From Doris montereyensis (Eukaryota > Mollusca > Gastropoda > Nudibranchia > Dorididae): a DNA stretch of 64,000 bases. Of the stretch, positions 34,700-60,079 are shown one piece after another. Numbering within the stretch: position 1 is the stretch's first letter; the number at the start of each line of letters is the position of its first letter. The position numbers and the translations under genes are program-made. The notes beneath the pieces are model-generated. The model had not been told where the DNA came from and searched no databases. It worked only from the letters and a program-made list of their open reading frames with translations. The stretch lies in assembly GCA_037039925.1 (NCBI GenBank), contig JAXRKP010000044.1, positions 224,844 through 288,843 on the forward strand. The letters are read 5' to 3'.

Positions 34700-36755
34700 A
34701 TCCTTTTCAACTAAGAGAAAAGAAAAATGTTTGCGATTCATAAGAATGAGACCCTCTACACATCAATGTCTCCTGGAAGCTTTTTTGTTCTTTGAACTGC
34801 ATCAATGCTTCAAGATCTATTTTGAAATCTGGGAGGACATCACTCTGTAAAAATGTGTGCATGGTCACATGACGTACTTGGTGGGAGAAAGGTGATTGAA
34901 ATTAAGTGCAGTGCTAAGTTATCTCTCCTCACCTTTTCTAGGGGCTTTGGTAGCGGAAAAGGAGAGGAATCTATTCTAGCGCGCTCAATATATTTCCTAC
35001 AGATTGAAATATGCTGGTCACCAAAATGAGGATACTAAAAGCAAAAGGAGAGTCGGGGGAAAGAAGGCGAAAAATGAACCCGTTTTGTTAGCAGGTCAAG
35101 AGTTCCCTTCGTTCCCAAGCGTCAGGAGGTCACTAATTTGTCACAAGAAGGCCGGATTAGCGGTTAGTCAAAATACCTTGCTACAAAACACACATTTGAT
35201 GTTCCGTTTTCTATTCCAGTGTTGAGATTCTCATTTGGAGATTCCATCAATGGAAAAAATAAATTCAGTAGTAAATGCCACCTTGCACACAAACTCCAGG
35301 ATATAACAACATATGAGCTTGATAGAAATCAGGCTTGTAAGAACTTTTTATTGATGTGATTGGCTCTCATGTGGTTGTGTTTCATGATTTGACTGCTTTT
35401 CTACCGAAACGACCCGGCAACTTTAATAATATCTCAAACTGCGACTGGCCAGCTTTAAAAACAACTTTTGTTTGTGAATAAAACACTCATCAAAAGAACA
35501 CGCATAACATTTCATTCATTGTTTTACAGTAATTACACATTGAAAGCAAGATATAAAAAAACAACCTAGCTCATAACAAAAACAACTTTCAATAAAACAC
35601 AAACACATCGTTTGGAGAATTTTTCCAATTTTATTTACAAGTTAATACTTTGTAACATTCCTTTTTCACATAATACATATCATAATCTTCTGTTAAGTTT
35701 TAAACGAATAATATTACATGTACATATAAATATATCTGGCTAAGGGTTCAAGTTCAAGTCTCTAACAGTAAAACTTTGAACCCGATTGAACGTATATTAT
35801 CATTATCATCAATGGAGTTTACTTCTACTTCTAGGCTATTTCACTACTACGCATGTAGGGGCTTGGTAAATTACTCGGTACCGGTAGGCCTATATATGGA
35901 AATGTCTATAGGTTGGATGAAATAAAACTACAGCAGTAATATTACATACAACAATACAACAGTAATATTACATGTATCTCAAGTGAATCATGTTTATAAC
36001 ACGAGTGTTAGTGTTACCCCTCATGACAATAATCTATCATTTCCTTCAGAAACATTACCTATTGAGGAAGGAATATTCCATAATATTGTGATTGTTTGAA
36101 CTTTGTCCAAGGCATACATGTTATAAGGGACTAATATCGATTGAAATGTAAGCCTTTGTTGTCTAGTAGTAGTAGTAGTAGTAAATTCATGATGGCTTCT
36201 GTTTATTAACTTTCAGGTTCTATTTAATTTGGAGACATTGTTCATTGACTTTAGACTTTCACTACGTTACACTCCCACTTGATTCAATTCAAAGGACAAA
36301 CCTGGCAATTGGCAAATGTAGTACAGACTATAAGTATAATGTAAAAAAAGCAACGGTTTATGGAATTTTTGCGTAATTAGATAGTAGGCGTTTTGAGGAA
36401 AGACAAACAAACCATTATGTTTCAATGGCTGCCCTTTTGGCCTTGCATGCAAACTCAGGTGAGATGACAATTGAGATATATCTATAGGAAGGTTTTGATG
36501 CATTGCACTAACAACATTTGTGAAATAAAGAAACATTAATGAGGAAGTGGCACACATTTCATTCAAGTCAGTAACACTGCATATCATTGGGGTTAGCATT
36601 TCTCTAGTCTTTTCACAATGAGTGATATGTGCTCATGTGAATTGCAAGTAGATGTATACAAACCTTGTGACAAAGACGCACGCGCATTCATTCTCTACCA
36701 CCAAAATAAATCTGTAACTGATAAAAAAGGATTTGCGGCTTTCCCTGAATCAATC
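34700..36755. other. Inter-gene stretch with poly(A) signals on both strands
   Basis: AATAAA on plus at 35258, 35477 and 35590; TTTATT (AATAAA on minus) at 35630 and 36202. A 74-codon plus ORF at 35004 has a basic start but no recognisable domain and no conserved context. This is likely where the two convergent transcripts end. Confidence 0.35.
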
Positions 36756-36759
36756 ATTC

Positions 36760-37575
36760 CTGCAGCCTCATCGTGTCTCATTCTAATCGATGATGCCCGC
36801 AATCTCACCATGTTTCATACTAATCAATCATTTGCGCAACCTCGCCATGTCTCAGGCTAATCAATGATTTCCGCAACCTTGCCATGTCTCAGGCTAATCA
36901 ATCATTTGCGCAACCTCGCCATGTCTCAGGCTAATCAATCATTTGCGCAACATCGTCATGTCTCAGGCTAATCATGATTCCCGCAACATCGTCATGTCTC
37001 AGTCTAATCAATCATTCGCGCAACATCGTCATGTCTCAGTCTAATCAATCATTCACGCAACCTCGCCATGTCTCAGGGTAATCAATCATTTGCGCAACCT
37101 CACCATGTCTCAGGGTAATCAATCATTTGCGCAACCTCACCATGTCTCAGGGTAATCAATCATTTGCGCAACCTCGCCATGTAATCAATCTCAGGCTAAT
37201 CAATCATTTGCGCAACCTCGCCATGTCTCAGGCTAATCAATCATTTGCGCAGCATCGTCATGTCTCAGGCTAATCAATGATTCCCGCAACATCGTCATGT
37301 CTCAGTCTAATCAATCATTCGCGCAACATCGTCATGTCTCAGTCTAATCAATGATTCCGCAACATTGTAATGTCTCATTCTAATCAATGATTCCCGCAAC
37401 ATTGTAATGTCTCATTCTAATCAATGATTCCCGCAACATCGTCATGTCTCAGTCTAATCAATCATTCCCGCAACCTCGCCATATCTTAGTCTAATCAATC
37501 ATTCCCGCAACCTTGCCATATCTTAGTCTAATCAATCATTCCCGCAACCTTGCCATATCTCAGTCGAACAGCAAG
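36760..37575. repeat. 37-bp minisatellite, about 22 copies
   Basis: The unit holds GCAACCTCGCCATGTCTCAG, then GCTAATCAATCATTTGC, with CATCGTC and GATTCCC variants. It lies 3' of the cytohesin stop codon, possibly in its 3' UTR. Confidence 0.92.
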
Positions 37576-38602
37576 CAGCGTAAGTCGGGGGTTTTAATAG
37601 TTTTATCACAAACACACAACTCGGTGGCCAACCGTTCTCAATCTCATGTACAACAACATTCGCTTCCCATGTGCCGTCAAATCAAAGAAATCAGAATTGT
37701 TCTCAAAATTGTTCTGAGAGTTAAGGGTTGAGTAACATTGTATGAGGTATTGCATTGACATGGGTTAACAATATTATAGGAGGAGCATGAATATATACAC
37801 AAGTCCAAATCTGATGAATCCACTTTTCCGATTGAGTCGCGTGACACAAACCCTTGACCATATTATATTAGCAAGACTAGGGAGATAATCTTTCAACAAT
37901 ATTTATATTACACAGTTTGCAATTATATATTACAAGAATCATATTGAAAAAACCCGCAAACTAAACAATAGTTGTGGTTAAAGATTGGAGCTGATAAATA
38001 TTTCAATGTGTATCATATGTACAAATCTGGAGTAATCTACCATCTATGTCATATGAAAGCAATGAGTTACTTTTTGTGTATAGTTTTTACACTCAAAACA
38101 TTCGCATAAAATGAAGTGGGTGGGAGGGGAGATACTTCTCCAGGAACTAAAATCCCCGCTTGGAAGAACAAAAGTGGGTAGCTGGTAGAAGCAAATATCG
38201 TGATCTTCATGCACACGACGGATTTCATTCAAATTCAACTCAAGCTCAAACTTCAGCAGATGCAAATGCGAACAGAGGCCCAGTACAGATTCGACACTTT
38301 TCTGTTCTAGCAAAAAGGAAATTAAGAGAGTGAATATGTTTCAAACTGAATTGAACGGCCTTCATGTCATTCTTCTTTCTTTATCAGGTCCCGTTTTTCC
38401 TTCCAGTGTGTGGAGCCTTTCAAGTCATTGACATAAAATGGGTTGAATGCTTCACTGAGAAAAAAAACAGTGGTCTCTTTTACATTCACACCTGCAGTTT
38501 TAAAATTTTATTTTCCATTTAATGTGTTTTTTTTTTTTATGGATATTTTCATCAAATCACATATTCCTACTTTGCGAAACATGATTAAAAATGTGTCAAA
38601 AT

Positions 38603-38735
38603 TGACCCCCCCCCCCATCCCCAATCTAAAAGACCGTTCTAAGAATCTAAACTTGTCTATCATTGACCCCACCCCCCCCCCCATCCCCCAATCTAAAAGA
38701 CCGTTCTAAGAATCTAAACTTGTCTATCATTTATC
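38603..38735. repeat. Two-copy tandem duplication with C-runs
   Basis: CCCATCCCC, then AATCTAAAAGACCGTTCTAA, then GAATCTAAACTTGTCTATC, occurs twice with 61-64 base spacing. The copies are nearly identical. Confidence 0.85.
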
Positions 38736-39165
38736 AGTGGTTGGATTTCTTTTTCTTTTCTCTTCTTCCTTTACATCATTTACAGTCCATCATTGTCATC
38801 AACTTAATGCATGCACTCTGTAGGAAAACTTGTTACATGAGCCTTTCAAGTAAAGAAGAAAAACTAGTGTCACTGGTTAGATGAGAAAAGTATTTCAGTT
38901 CAGTAAGACCTGCACATAAACAATATTGGTTTTTTCTTATCTTAAAAACCCACAGACATTGACATGACAACAAAATGGTTGATGCGTTAATGCTGTAAAG
39001 AGATGTAATGTGCTTCCTTCTTCCAATGTCTTCTCTGCATACGTATTAATATCTTTCATTCAAGCTGGCAGTTTTGAATAAATATCAATCAGGCAACTCA
39101 AAGGCGTCTGTCCGTCAAATATCTAACCTTCCCGAAACAGAATTATAATTTGACATGCTGTTGGC

Positions 39166-51041
<11,876 letters not shown>

Positions 51042-51185
51042 CTGGAGATGGCAAAAAGCAAACAAATTAATACATAAAGTAAGAAGGAACATTCATCAAA
51101 ATAGAATAATAAAAAAAACAACAGAAAACTCAGACCAAGCAAACAAGCAAACACTGCAAACAGAGTTTGTTTCTCTGTTCGTTAC

Positions 51186-51312
51186 AAATTACCCTATCCC
51201 CCAAATGCGGTGATCGTAGGTTAAATTAAGAGGAAACAGCAAGAGGAAAAGATATGTGAAAAAGAGTGAAAGGAAGGAAGCAAGAACTGCCAGCAACGCC
51301 GCCAACCAACAG
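51186..51312 (-). repeat. Y repeat, copy 10
   Basis: CCCCAAATGCGGTGATCGTA, AAATTAAGAGGAAACAGC, GAAAGGAAGGAAGCAAG, then GCCGCCAACCAACAGCC. Sense to cytohesin. Confidence 0.8.
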
Positions 51313-51484
51313 CCGACATGCGTCGAGTGACAAGCTGGATGGCAATAGAAAAACCGTCTTCAAATGGCGGCCAATGTGGCCATATGAAAATTGGGCTTAT
51401 TGACATTGCAAGGTCCGTCATTTTGGGCTTGTCAAGACTCTCCATGATGGGTTACGTGTCAACGACCGTCAAGCTCTCACTGCC

Positions 51485-52778
51485 TTGTGAAGTTAAGCAA
51501 GAGTGTGTTGGCTTGTTTGTATCATGGTAATTGACTTTCAGCAAGAGTGTGTTGGTTTGTTTGTATCATGGCAATTGACTTTAAGTAAGAGTGTGTTGGT
51601 TTGTTTGTATCATGGCAATTGACTTTAAGCAAGAGTGTGTTGGTTTGTTTGTATCATGGTAACTGACTTTAACTAAGAGTGTGTTGGCTTGTTTGTATCA
51701 TGGTAATTGACTTTAACTAAGAGTGTGTTGGCTTGTTTGTATCATGGCAATTGACTTTAAGCAAGAGTGTGTTGGTTTGTTTGTATCATGGCAATTGACT
51801 TTAAGCAAGAGTGTGTTGGCTTGTTTGTATCATGGTAATTGACTTTAAGCAAGAGTGTGTTGGCTTGTTTGTATCATGGTAATTGACTTTAAGCAAGAGT
51901 GTGTTGGCTTGTTTGTATCATGGTAATTGACTTTAAGCAAGAGTGTGTTGGCTTGTTTGTATCATGACAATTGACTTTAAGTTTGTATCATGGTAATTGA
52001 CTTTAAGGAAGAGTGTGTTGGCTTGTTTGTATCATGGTAATTGATTTTAAGTAAGAGTGTGTTGGCTTGTTTGTATCATGGTAATTGACTTTAAGCAAGA
52101 GTGTGTTGGCTTGTTTGTATCATGACAATTGACTTTAAGCAAGAGTGTGTTGGCTTGTTTGTATCATGGTAATTGACTTTAAGCAAGAGTGTGTTGGCTT
52201 GTTTGTATCATGACAATTGACTTTATGTTTGTATCATGGTAATTGACTTTAAGCAAGAGTGTGTTGGCTTGTTTGTATCATGGTAATTGACTTTAAGCAA
52301 GAGTGTGTTGGCTTGTTTGTATCATGGCAATTGACTTTAAGCAAGAGTGTGTTGGTTTGTTTGTATCATGGTAATTGACTTTAAGCAAGAGTGTGTTGGC
52401 TTGTTTGTATCATGGCAATTGACTTTAAGCAAGAGTGTGTTGGTTTGTTTGTATCATGGTAATTGACTTTAAGCAAGAGTGTGTTGGCTTGTTTGTATCA
52501 TGGTAATTGACTTTAAATAAGAGTGTGTTGGTTTGTTTGTATCATGGCAATTGACTTTAAGCAAGAGTGTGTTGGTTTGTTTGTATCATGGCAATTGACT
52601 TTAAGCAAGAGTGTGTTGGCTTGTTTGTATCATGGCAATTGACTTTAAGCAAGAGTGTGTTGGTTTGTTTGTATCATGGTAATTGACTTTAAGCAAGAGT
52701 GTGTTGGCTTGTTTGTATCATAGCAATTGACTTTAAGCAAGAGTGTGTTGGCTTGTTTGTATCATGGCAATTGACTTT
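51485..52778. repeat. 44-bp minisatellite, about 29 copies
   Basis: AAGCAAGAGTGTGTTGGCTT, GTTTGTATCATGGTAATTGA, CTTT. Largest minisatellite in the window (1.3 kb); twice a unit is cut to a 24-base remnant (51978, 52224). Confidence 0.95.
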
Positions 52779-52789
52779 GCCCCCCATGT

Positions 52790-52960
52790 GCATTGCTGCC
52801 AACACTTTCATATCAAAACACAGACTTTGACCACGCAAGCTAATAATAACTTGCACAAGGGCCCCGTGATATCCCAGTCAAACTGTGATAGGTTAACTTC
52901 CAAAAAAACACAAAAGTTTGCCGATCGCCAGCTTTTCTGGCAAAGCGCTTTGATTAAATG
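52790..52960 (-). repeat. Unclassified interspersed repeat (Z), copy 3
   Basis: CTTGCACAAGGGCCCCGTGA, then GCCGATCGCC and CTTTTCTGGCAAAGC; pairs with copies 1 and 2 at lower similarity. Confidence 0.5.
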
Positions 52961-53012
52961 ATTTGATTTCCCCACATTCACACAACTAAGGTGACCTTGA
53001 GGGTTTTGGGAG
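52955..53012 (-). mobile_element. SINE family 2, 3' end fragment
   Basis: AAATGATTTGATTTCCCCAC, ACAACTAAGGTGACCTTGAG: reverse complement of the family's 3' end with its AATC tail. Confidence 0.6.
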
Positions 53013-53019
53013 GACATTG

Positions 53020-54345
53020 CCATGCTATGTAACTAGGTAGGATGTGCAAGAGGAGTGTAGTGTATAGTGCATGTACTGTGTAGGCCTAAATACCCCCAAC
53101 CACCTATCTATCTATCTATCTATCTATGTATTCTTCCGCCTACGTAATGAGTGAGTGGTGAGTGGTACCTGTACGGTCCATACCTAGCATCGCTGACGTC
53201 AAACATGTTCAACAGAATCAATACGCGATGGTTTTGGTTGGTAGTGGTAGGCTACCTGTTGCCCAGTGGGCTTAATGAACAGACGGAAGACTAGCAATAC
53301 TAGTTACATGTACTAGTAACGTGAAAATTTTCCTGTTCGTCCCTATCAATTTAACTTATGTATAGGTGTAATGGGCATGGTGTACTGAGTTGACATTTTT
53401 TTCCTTGGAAACAGCGGCCATCTTGAATTTTGCCCCCAAATTTCACCAACTTCAGTATCGATTTATATAATTTTTTTTGAGTTTTCAACAAATTTGTTTC
53501 AAACTTGGCGCACACCTTATTTGATACAATATCTAAATTTGATTAGATCGGATTTTTGTTTCATTAGTAAGTTTTGATTTTATGAATTTTTTAAAAAGGC
53601 ACGAAAACAACCAAAATTATACCAAAATATTGTACACAAAATTCAATTTTCCCCAAAACCATATAAAAAAAAAGACATCTGATCATTTCCTTGTTTTTGC
53701 CCACCCATCATCAACACCAAATTTCATGAAGATACGTTAAGAAATAAAGAAGTAGATAGGAAATAATGAACAAAAAAGGACATTTTGAGAAAATCATATT
53801 TCGTAACAAAACAGTTTCCCAAATTAGAGGGGACACCGATTCAAGCAGACAATTACAGCTGGGACACCAGAATGGGAGCGGAAAACCAAAGCAAATTTGT
53901 CTGTGTAAATGGGTTGACGTGGACGGACAAAAGGGCTACATGAATGGGATAATAGTGAGAAGCTCCAAAATCGAAGACAGACCTAAGGTTTTCGGTCCTT
54001 ATCTTCGCCCATTGATTTTTCCTATAAAAAGAAATCCTTTCTCAGCCTTTCTTAGGATAGTAAGCATCTTCCATTTTAAATGCTCTTTTCTCAAAATAGT
54101 TACTCAAATAAAGAAACCTAAAAAACCCCAAACCAAACCAAAGCAAACCAAACAAACCCCAACAAGAACAAACCCCAACAAGAACAAACCCCAAACCATC
54201 AGCATCCAAGAAGAATGGAATTAAACGAAAGGGCAAAGCAGAGAAACCATGATACAGAGCCTTCAACTTTTACCACATGTTTAATGGCCGCGTCTGTTTA
54301 ATTTAATGAAGACAAATGGAATTGCAGATGTCATTCACACAGACA
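53020..54345. other. Upstream/intronic sequence without recognised gene
   Basis: A short (TATC)n at 53106-53127 and an AACC/AACAAACC-rich tract at 54120-54195. A 152-codon plus ORF at 53766 is long for the region but is Lys/Pro/Thr low-complexity at its end and has no motif or splice context that I recognise. Confidence 0.35.
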
Positions 54346-54348
54346 AAT

Positions 54349-55196
54349 GATGCTTCATTTCGCTGAATACACTACTAGAGTAATGCTTCATTTTGCTGAC
54401 TACACTACTAACTACACTACTAGAGAAATGCTTCATTTTGCTGACTACACTACTAACTACACTACTAGAGAAATGCTTCATTTTGCTGACTACACTACTA
54501 GAGCTTCATTTTGCTGACTACACTACTGGAGAAATGCTTCATTTTGCTGACTACACTACTGGAGAAATGCTTCATTTTGCTGACTACACTACTGGAGAAA
54601 TGCTTCATTTTGCTGACTACACTACTAGAGGAATGTTTCATCTTCTTGAATACACTACTAGAGTAATGCTTCATTTCGCTGACTACACTACTAGAGTAAT
54701 GCTTCATTTTGCTGACTACACTACTGGAGAAATGCTTCATTTTGCTGACTACACTACTAGAGGAATGTTTCATCTTCTTGAATACACTACTAGAGTAATG
54801 CTTCATTTCGCTGACTACACTACTAGAGTAATGCTTCATTTTGCTGACTACACTACTAGAGAAAATGACTACACTACTAGAAGAAATGCTTTTTGCTGAC
54901 TACACTACTGGAGAAATGCTTCATTTTGCTGACTACACTACTAGAGTAATGTTTCATTTTGCTGACTACACTACTGGAGAAATGCTTCATTTTGCTGACT
55001 ACACTACTGGAGAAATGCTTCATTTTGCTGACTACACTACTAGAGTAATGTTTCATTTTGCTGACTACACTACTGGAGAAATGCTTCATTTTGCTGACTA
55101 CACTACTGGAAAAATGCTTCATTTTGCTGATTACACTACTTACTAGAGTAATGCTTTATTTTGCTGACTACACTACTAGAGTAACGCTTCATTTTG
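54349..55196. repeat. 33-bp minisatellite, about 25 copies, fused to a Y repeat
   Basis: GCTGACTACACTACTAGAGT, AATGCTTCATTTT; 11-residue frames are open on both strands. Variants GGAGAAATG, AGGAATG and CTTCTTGAA occur in a higher-order order. The last unit runs straight into TCAGGGTGAATTAAG of the Y repeat. Confidence 0.94.
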
Positions 55197-55292
55197 CTTC
55201 AGGGTGAATTAAGAGGAAACAGAAAGGTAACAGATTAGTGAAAAAGTGAAAGGAAAAAAGTAGGACCTACCAATGGCACACGCCAACAGCCC
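55197..55292 (-). repeat. Y repeat, copy 11 (truncated)
   Basis: TTCAGGGTGAATTAAGAGGA, GTGAAAAAGTGAAAGG, AAGTAGGACCTACCAATGG. It starts inside the element at the junction with the array. Confidence 0.75.
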
Positions 55293-55408
55293 GGTGATCT
55301 CAATTTCATAAAGCATTTTGAAAACCAATAAGACGATAGACTCAGTAACGAGCAAGTGTGTCTCTGTTTCAGTTTGTCTGCCTGTCTCTGGCTCTATCCT
55401 CCATATCC

Positions 55409-55411
<3 letters not shown>

Positions 55412-55484
<73 letters not shown>
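55412..55484. repeat. (CT)n microsatellite
   Basis: About 35 CT units on plus. Confidence 0.97.
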
Positions 55485-55487
<3 letters not shown>

Positions 55488-55632
55488 TCTCTGCCTCATC
55501 CATCCATCTCCGTATGACCATGGGTTGGTCATCTTTATTAGTCTACAGAAAGCACCAAGAGAGCGAAGTGCAAAGGTCACTAGCTAATGCGTCCATCCAA
55601 TTCCTCCTTGGCCAAAATGGAAAAAAAAGACC

Positions 55633-56215
55633 AATGTACATGTACACTTATCGGCTGGAAACCAATGTACATGTACACTGAACGTCTGGAAACCAATGTA
55701 CATGTACACTGAACGTCTGAAACCAATGCACATGTACACTGAACGTCTGGAAACCAATGTACATGTACACTGAACGTATGGAAACCAATGTACATGTACA
55801 CTGAACGTCTGGAAACCAATGTACATGTACACTGAACGTCTGGAAACCAATGTACATGTACACTGAACGTCTGGAAACCAATGTACATGTACACTGAACG
55901 TCTGGAAACATGTGCCATGTACACTGAACGTCTGGAAACCAATGTATGTACACTGAACATATGGAAACCAATGTACATGTACACTGAACATATGGAAACC
56001 AATGTACATGTACACTGAACATATGGAAACCAATGTACATGTACACTGAACGTCTGGAAACCAATGTACATGTACACTGAACATATGGAAACCAATGTAC
56101 ATGTACACTGAACGTATGGAAACCAATGTACACTGAACATATGGAAACCAATGTACATGAACATATACAATGTACATGTACACTGAACATCTGGGAACCA
56201 ATGTACGGTACATGT
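55633..56215. repeat. 31-bp minisatellite with a 12-bp palindrome per unit, about 18 copies
   Basis: ACCAATGTACATGTACACTG, AACGTCTGGAA. TGTACATGTACA is a perfect palindrome. Units with AACATATGG cluster on the right half. Long ORFs on minus (VHVHWFPDVQCTC...) follow from the repeat. Confidence 0.94.
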
Positions 56216-56811
56216 ACACCTAGTCGGTGCACCGTCTGCTCCATTCTCTTCACTGCTGTTGCCGTGAAAAGCAAAAGAAACGACAAAAAAAAATAATAAA
56301 AAAATAGTCCAGACGCCATGCAAAGGGTCGAAGAAGCACATCGCTGTACAATTCAGTCCAGGTGACTGATGTCTGCTTCACTGAACTTTCCACGCAGGCA
56401 AAGGAGGCAGGAACTTGACGTCAAACCAGACAAGCCCCAGACCAGACGGCTTTCAATATCGGAGGCAAAACGTGCAACGATCGACCCGTCTACCTTAATA
56501 TTTATTTGACAAGCACTTTTTAAATTGACTACATCTCTGTACCACGATCTCCGGTCGATGAATCCTAAAATGCTGCATTCTCACAAACAGCGAACTAGCA
56601 TGAACATTAGTCTGGCTCCAGTTTTGCTTGTTTGTTTGACAAATCGAGTCAATGAGTGGATGAATTCAACATGAGAGGCGAGAGTCGGAGTTTGTTTTCT
56701 TTGTTTGGTTGCTATTTGCCTACTCGCCTATTTGCCTCACTCACGATTCGTTTACAATTATCAATGGTATTTTACATTATTTTCCCAATCCTAACTCTTT
56801 TTCTCCATTTG

Positions 56812-57219
<408 letters not shown>

Positions 57220-57498
57220 CATATTGTTGTTTCAGTGAAGGGAGTAGATGAGCATACGCGACAGGGAATTCCCCGGCAACAAGGTAGACGGTTATGGTCA
57301 ACCCAATCGTCACATCAAAATGGGGTGGAGGGGCTTGGCCTGGTCTGACCATCACTCCAAACCATTGGACTGTGAGGGTCAAGGTCTGTCTATAGACCAC
57401 CTACTTATTGGACTCCACCTGGGACTACCTATCCTAGGACTCCACACATTATGGTAAGAGTTTTGTCCAAACTCAAAGCTTCACTGCCTCCATGCCAT

Positions 57499-57501
<3 letters not shown>

Positions 57502-57536
<35 letters not shown>
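57502..57536. repeat. (GT)n microsatellite
   Basis: About 17 GT units. Confidence 0.95.
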
Positions 57537-57538
<2 letters not shown>

Positions 57539-57744
57539 AGATAGGATGGCAGCGACAGGGCGAGCGTTCTCGATGACCACGATACTGGCTGCCTGACTGT
57601 GTGTCTGTCTGTCTTTTGAGGAGTGGAATGAGAAGAAGTGAAAGAAAGAAGAAAGGACGAAAGAGAAAGAATTTACAAAAATAAATAAATGAAGAAGCAG
57701 ACAGAAAAGGAGGAGGGGGAGTGCTTTGTGATGATGATGCAGAA

Positions 57745-58440
57745 AAAGAAAAAGCAAAGAAGAAGAAGAAGAAGAAGAAGAAGAAGAAGAAGAAGAAGAA
57801 GAAGAAGAAGAAGAAGAAGAAGAAGAAGAAGAAGAAGAAGAAGAAGAAGAAGGAGAAGAAGAAGACGAAGAAGACGAAGAAGAAGAAGAAGAAGAAGAAG
57901 AAGAAGAAGAAGAAGAAGAAGAAGAAGAAGAAGAAGAAGAAGAAGAAGAAGAAGAACAAGAAGAAGAAGAAGAAGGAAGAGAAGAAGGAAAAGAAGAAGA
58001 AGAAGAAGAAGAAGAAGAAGAAGAACAAGAACAAGAAGAACAAGAACAAGAACAAGAAGGATATGAAGGAGAAGAAGAACAAGAAAAAAGAAGAAAAAGA
58101 AGGAGAAGAAAAAGAAGAAGAAGAAGAAGAAGAAGAAGAAGAAGAAGAAGAAGAAGAAGAAGAAGAAGAAGAAGAAGAAGAAGAAGAAGAAGAAGAAGAA
58201 GAAGAAGAAGAAGAAGAAGAAGAAGAAGAAGAAGAAGGAAGAGAAGAAGGAAAAGAAGAAGAAGAAGAAGAAGAAGAAGAAGAAGAACAAGAAGAACAAG
58301 AAGAACAAGAACAAGAAGAAGAACAAAAACTAAAACAAGAAGAATATGAAGGAGAGGAAGTGAAAGAAAAAAAGAAGAGGAAAAAAAAAAGAAGAAGAAA
58401 AAGAAGAAGAAGAAAAACAACAAAGAAGAGGAAACGAAGG
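57745..58440. repeat. (GAA)n expanded trinucleotide tract, about 690 bases
   Basis: GAA/AAG triplets with GGA and ACA interruptions; almost no pyrimidine on plus. A block of about 130 bases ending GGAAGAGAAGAAGG occurs twice (about 57975 and 58236), so the tract also grew by large duplication. All ORFs here (Lys, Arg, Glu, Leu, Phe or Ser strings) are artefacts. Confidence 0.97.
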
Positions 58441-58721
58441 TGATGACGATGAAAAGGGCTTATGTTTGCGGCATGTTATGAGGTTCTTGACATTTGCGAC
58501 GGGAAGATGACAACTAAGTCTATGAAAAAAAACCCCTGTGCCAACGGTTTGAACGAAGACGACAAGAGACAACAGCCACCCCCCCTCCCCAACCAACAAA
58601 AACAGCAAACCATAACAAGACAATAATGATAACATATACATGACATTGACATACTATATCGACGTTGCCATGGTGAAAATCTCAGGCAAACAGAACGGGA
58701 ATAATCTGTATCAGTGTTACA

Positions 58722-58836
58722 TTGGAATTTACCCCATCCACCCCATGCGGCAATCTCAGGTCGACTTAAGAGATAACAGCGAGATAAAAGATAAGTAAGA
58801 GAGTGAAGTGAGAGGTAGGACACCAGAACCCCCAAA

Positions 58837-58845
<9 letters not shown>
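58722..58845 (-). repeat. Y repeat, copy 12
   Basis: CATCCACCCCATGCGGCAAT, CTCAGGTCGACTTAAGAG, AGATAAAAGATAAGTAAGAG, AGTGAGAGGTAGGACACCAG. Confidence 0.75.

Positions 58846-58881
<36 letters not shown>
58845..58881. repeat. (CA)n microsatellite
   Basis: About 17 CA units immediately after the Y repeat. Confidence 0.95.
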
Positions 58882-58883
<2 letters not shown>

Positions 58884-59459
58884 AAATGTCCACAAAGGGG
58901 AAGAAACACAAAGACGTACAATGTGGCACGATGGTTCTCAACCTGATACTAATTCGTTTTCATTTACCAGTATAAGGAACATACAACACCCATTTCATAT
59001 TACAATAAGACATGTAATAACCTGCAAGCAAAGACCAGTAACCGAAAAGCCTGTTGCCATGACTCCTCAAAGTGCTGGCAGACAAGGCAACAGAGATTCG
59101 GCTTCTCTGCGAGTGATATCTACCAAACCAAAACATTGTCGGGTACAAAGAATGGAACAACATAAGCCAAATACCAACCACTGACCACATGGGGTTTCCA
59201 CAGCGCTTCTGTCTGGACAAGGCACATAAAACATATTTGTGTGAGCGCTGACAGCAATGTGTATCACAAATGTGGAATCTTTCGGCTCCTGAAACGGTGA
59301 CTATCTGCTTCTGAAGACGTAATCTCAGAGTAAAGGGAAATAAGAAAAAGCGCCCAGTGATTTTATTTGTGTTATGGAACTGAGACCTCACACCGTACGG
59401 GGCAGACTGAGTGTATTGTGGGAATATCCTGTATTGTATGAAGTGTGAGTGGGAGGAAA

Positions 59460-59706
<247 letters not shown>

Positions 59707-60079
59707 AAGTCTGGACCCTTTATCTTCTGGTCACGTGGTCTATTTGAAAACTGGGCAAGAGGGGAAAGAGAGGGGAATCAACACATTTGGTTTTCACATC
59801 AATTCTATTCACGATCTATCTGTGTGTGAGAGAAAGAGAAAAAAACCCAACCCCTTCTATCAGGGTGATGGTGAGTCACTCCAATACAAGTGGACTCACT
59901 GTCAGACGTGTGTTTTTGAAGAGCCGACACACAGATTGCACTTCAAACTGTTCCAGTCTATCATCATGTTGCACGAGTGGATACAATATTTTAAAACAAC
60001 TATTTTTAACACACACATTGTCTCGCACACGCATACAATCTTACAGCTTATGATATAAGCCACAGTAGGTTTGTTTCAT

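Noticed and set aside
35004..35225. 73-codon plus ORF as a gene
   Set aside because: Short, no motif, between two convergent genes; likely UTR or intergenic.
36760..37575. CRISPR-like spaced repeats
   Set aside because: Plain tandem minisatellite with no unique spacers, in a eukaryotic locus.
38044..38313. 89-codon minus ORF as an extra exon or small gene
   Set aside because: Composition is protein-like in part, but it lies 3' of the cytohesin stop with no motif and no clear junctions.
53766..54224. 152-codon plus ORF
   Set aside because: No recognisable domain; low-complexity Lys/Pro/Thr end from an AACC-rich tract; no promoter or splice support.
55580..56341. 253-codon minus ORF with VHVHWFP repeats
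   Set aside because: Open because of a near-regular 31-base array in several frames at once; no independent coding signal.
57429..58443. Long ORFs of Lys, Glu, Arg, Phe, Leu or Ser on both strands
   Set aside because: Translations of a GAA/TTC microsatellite.
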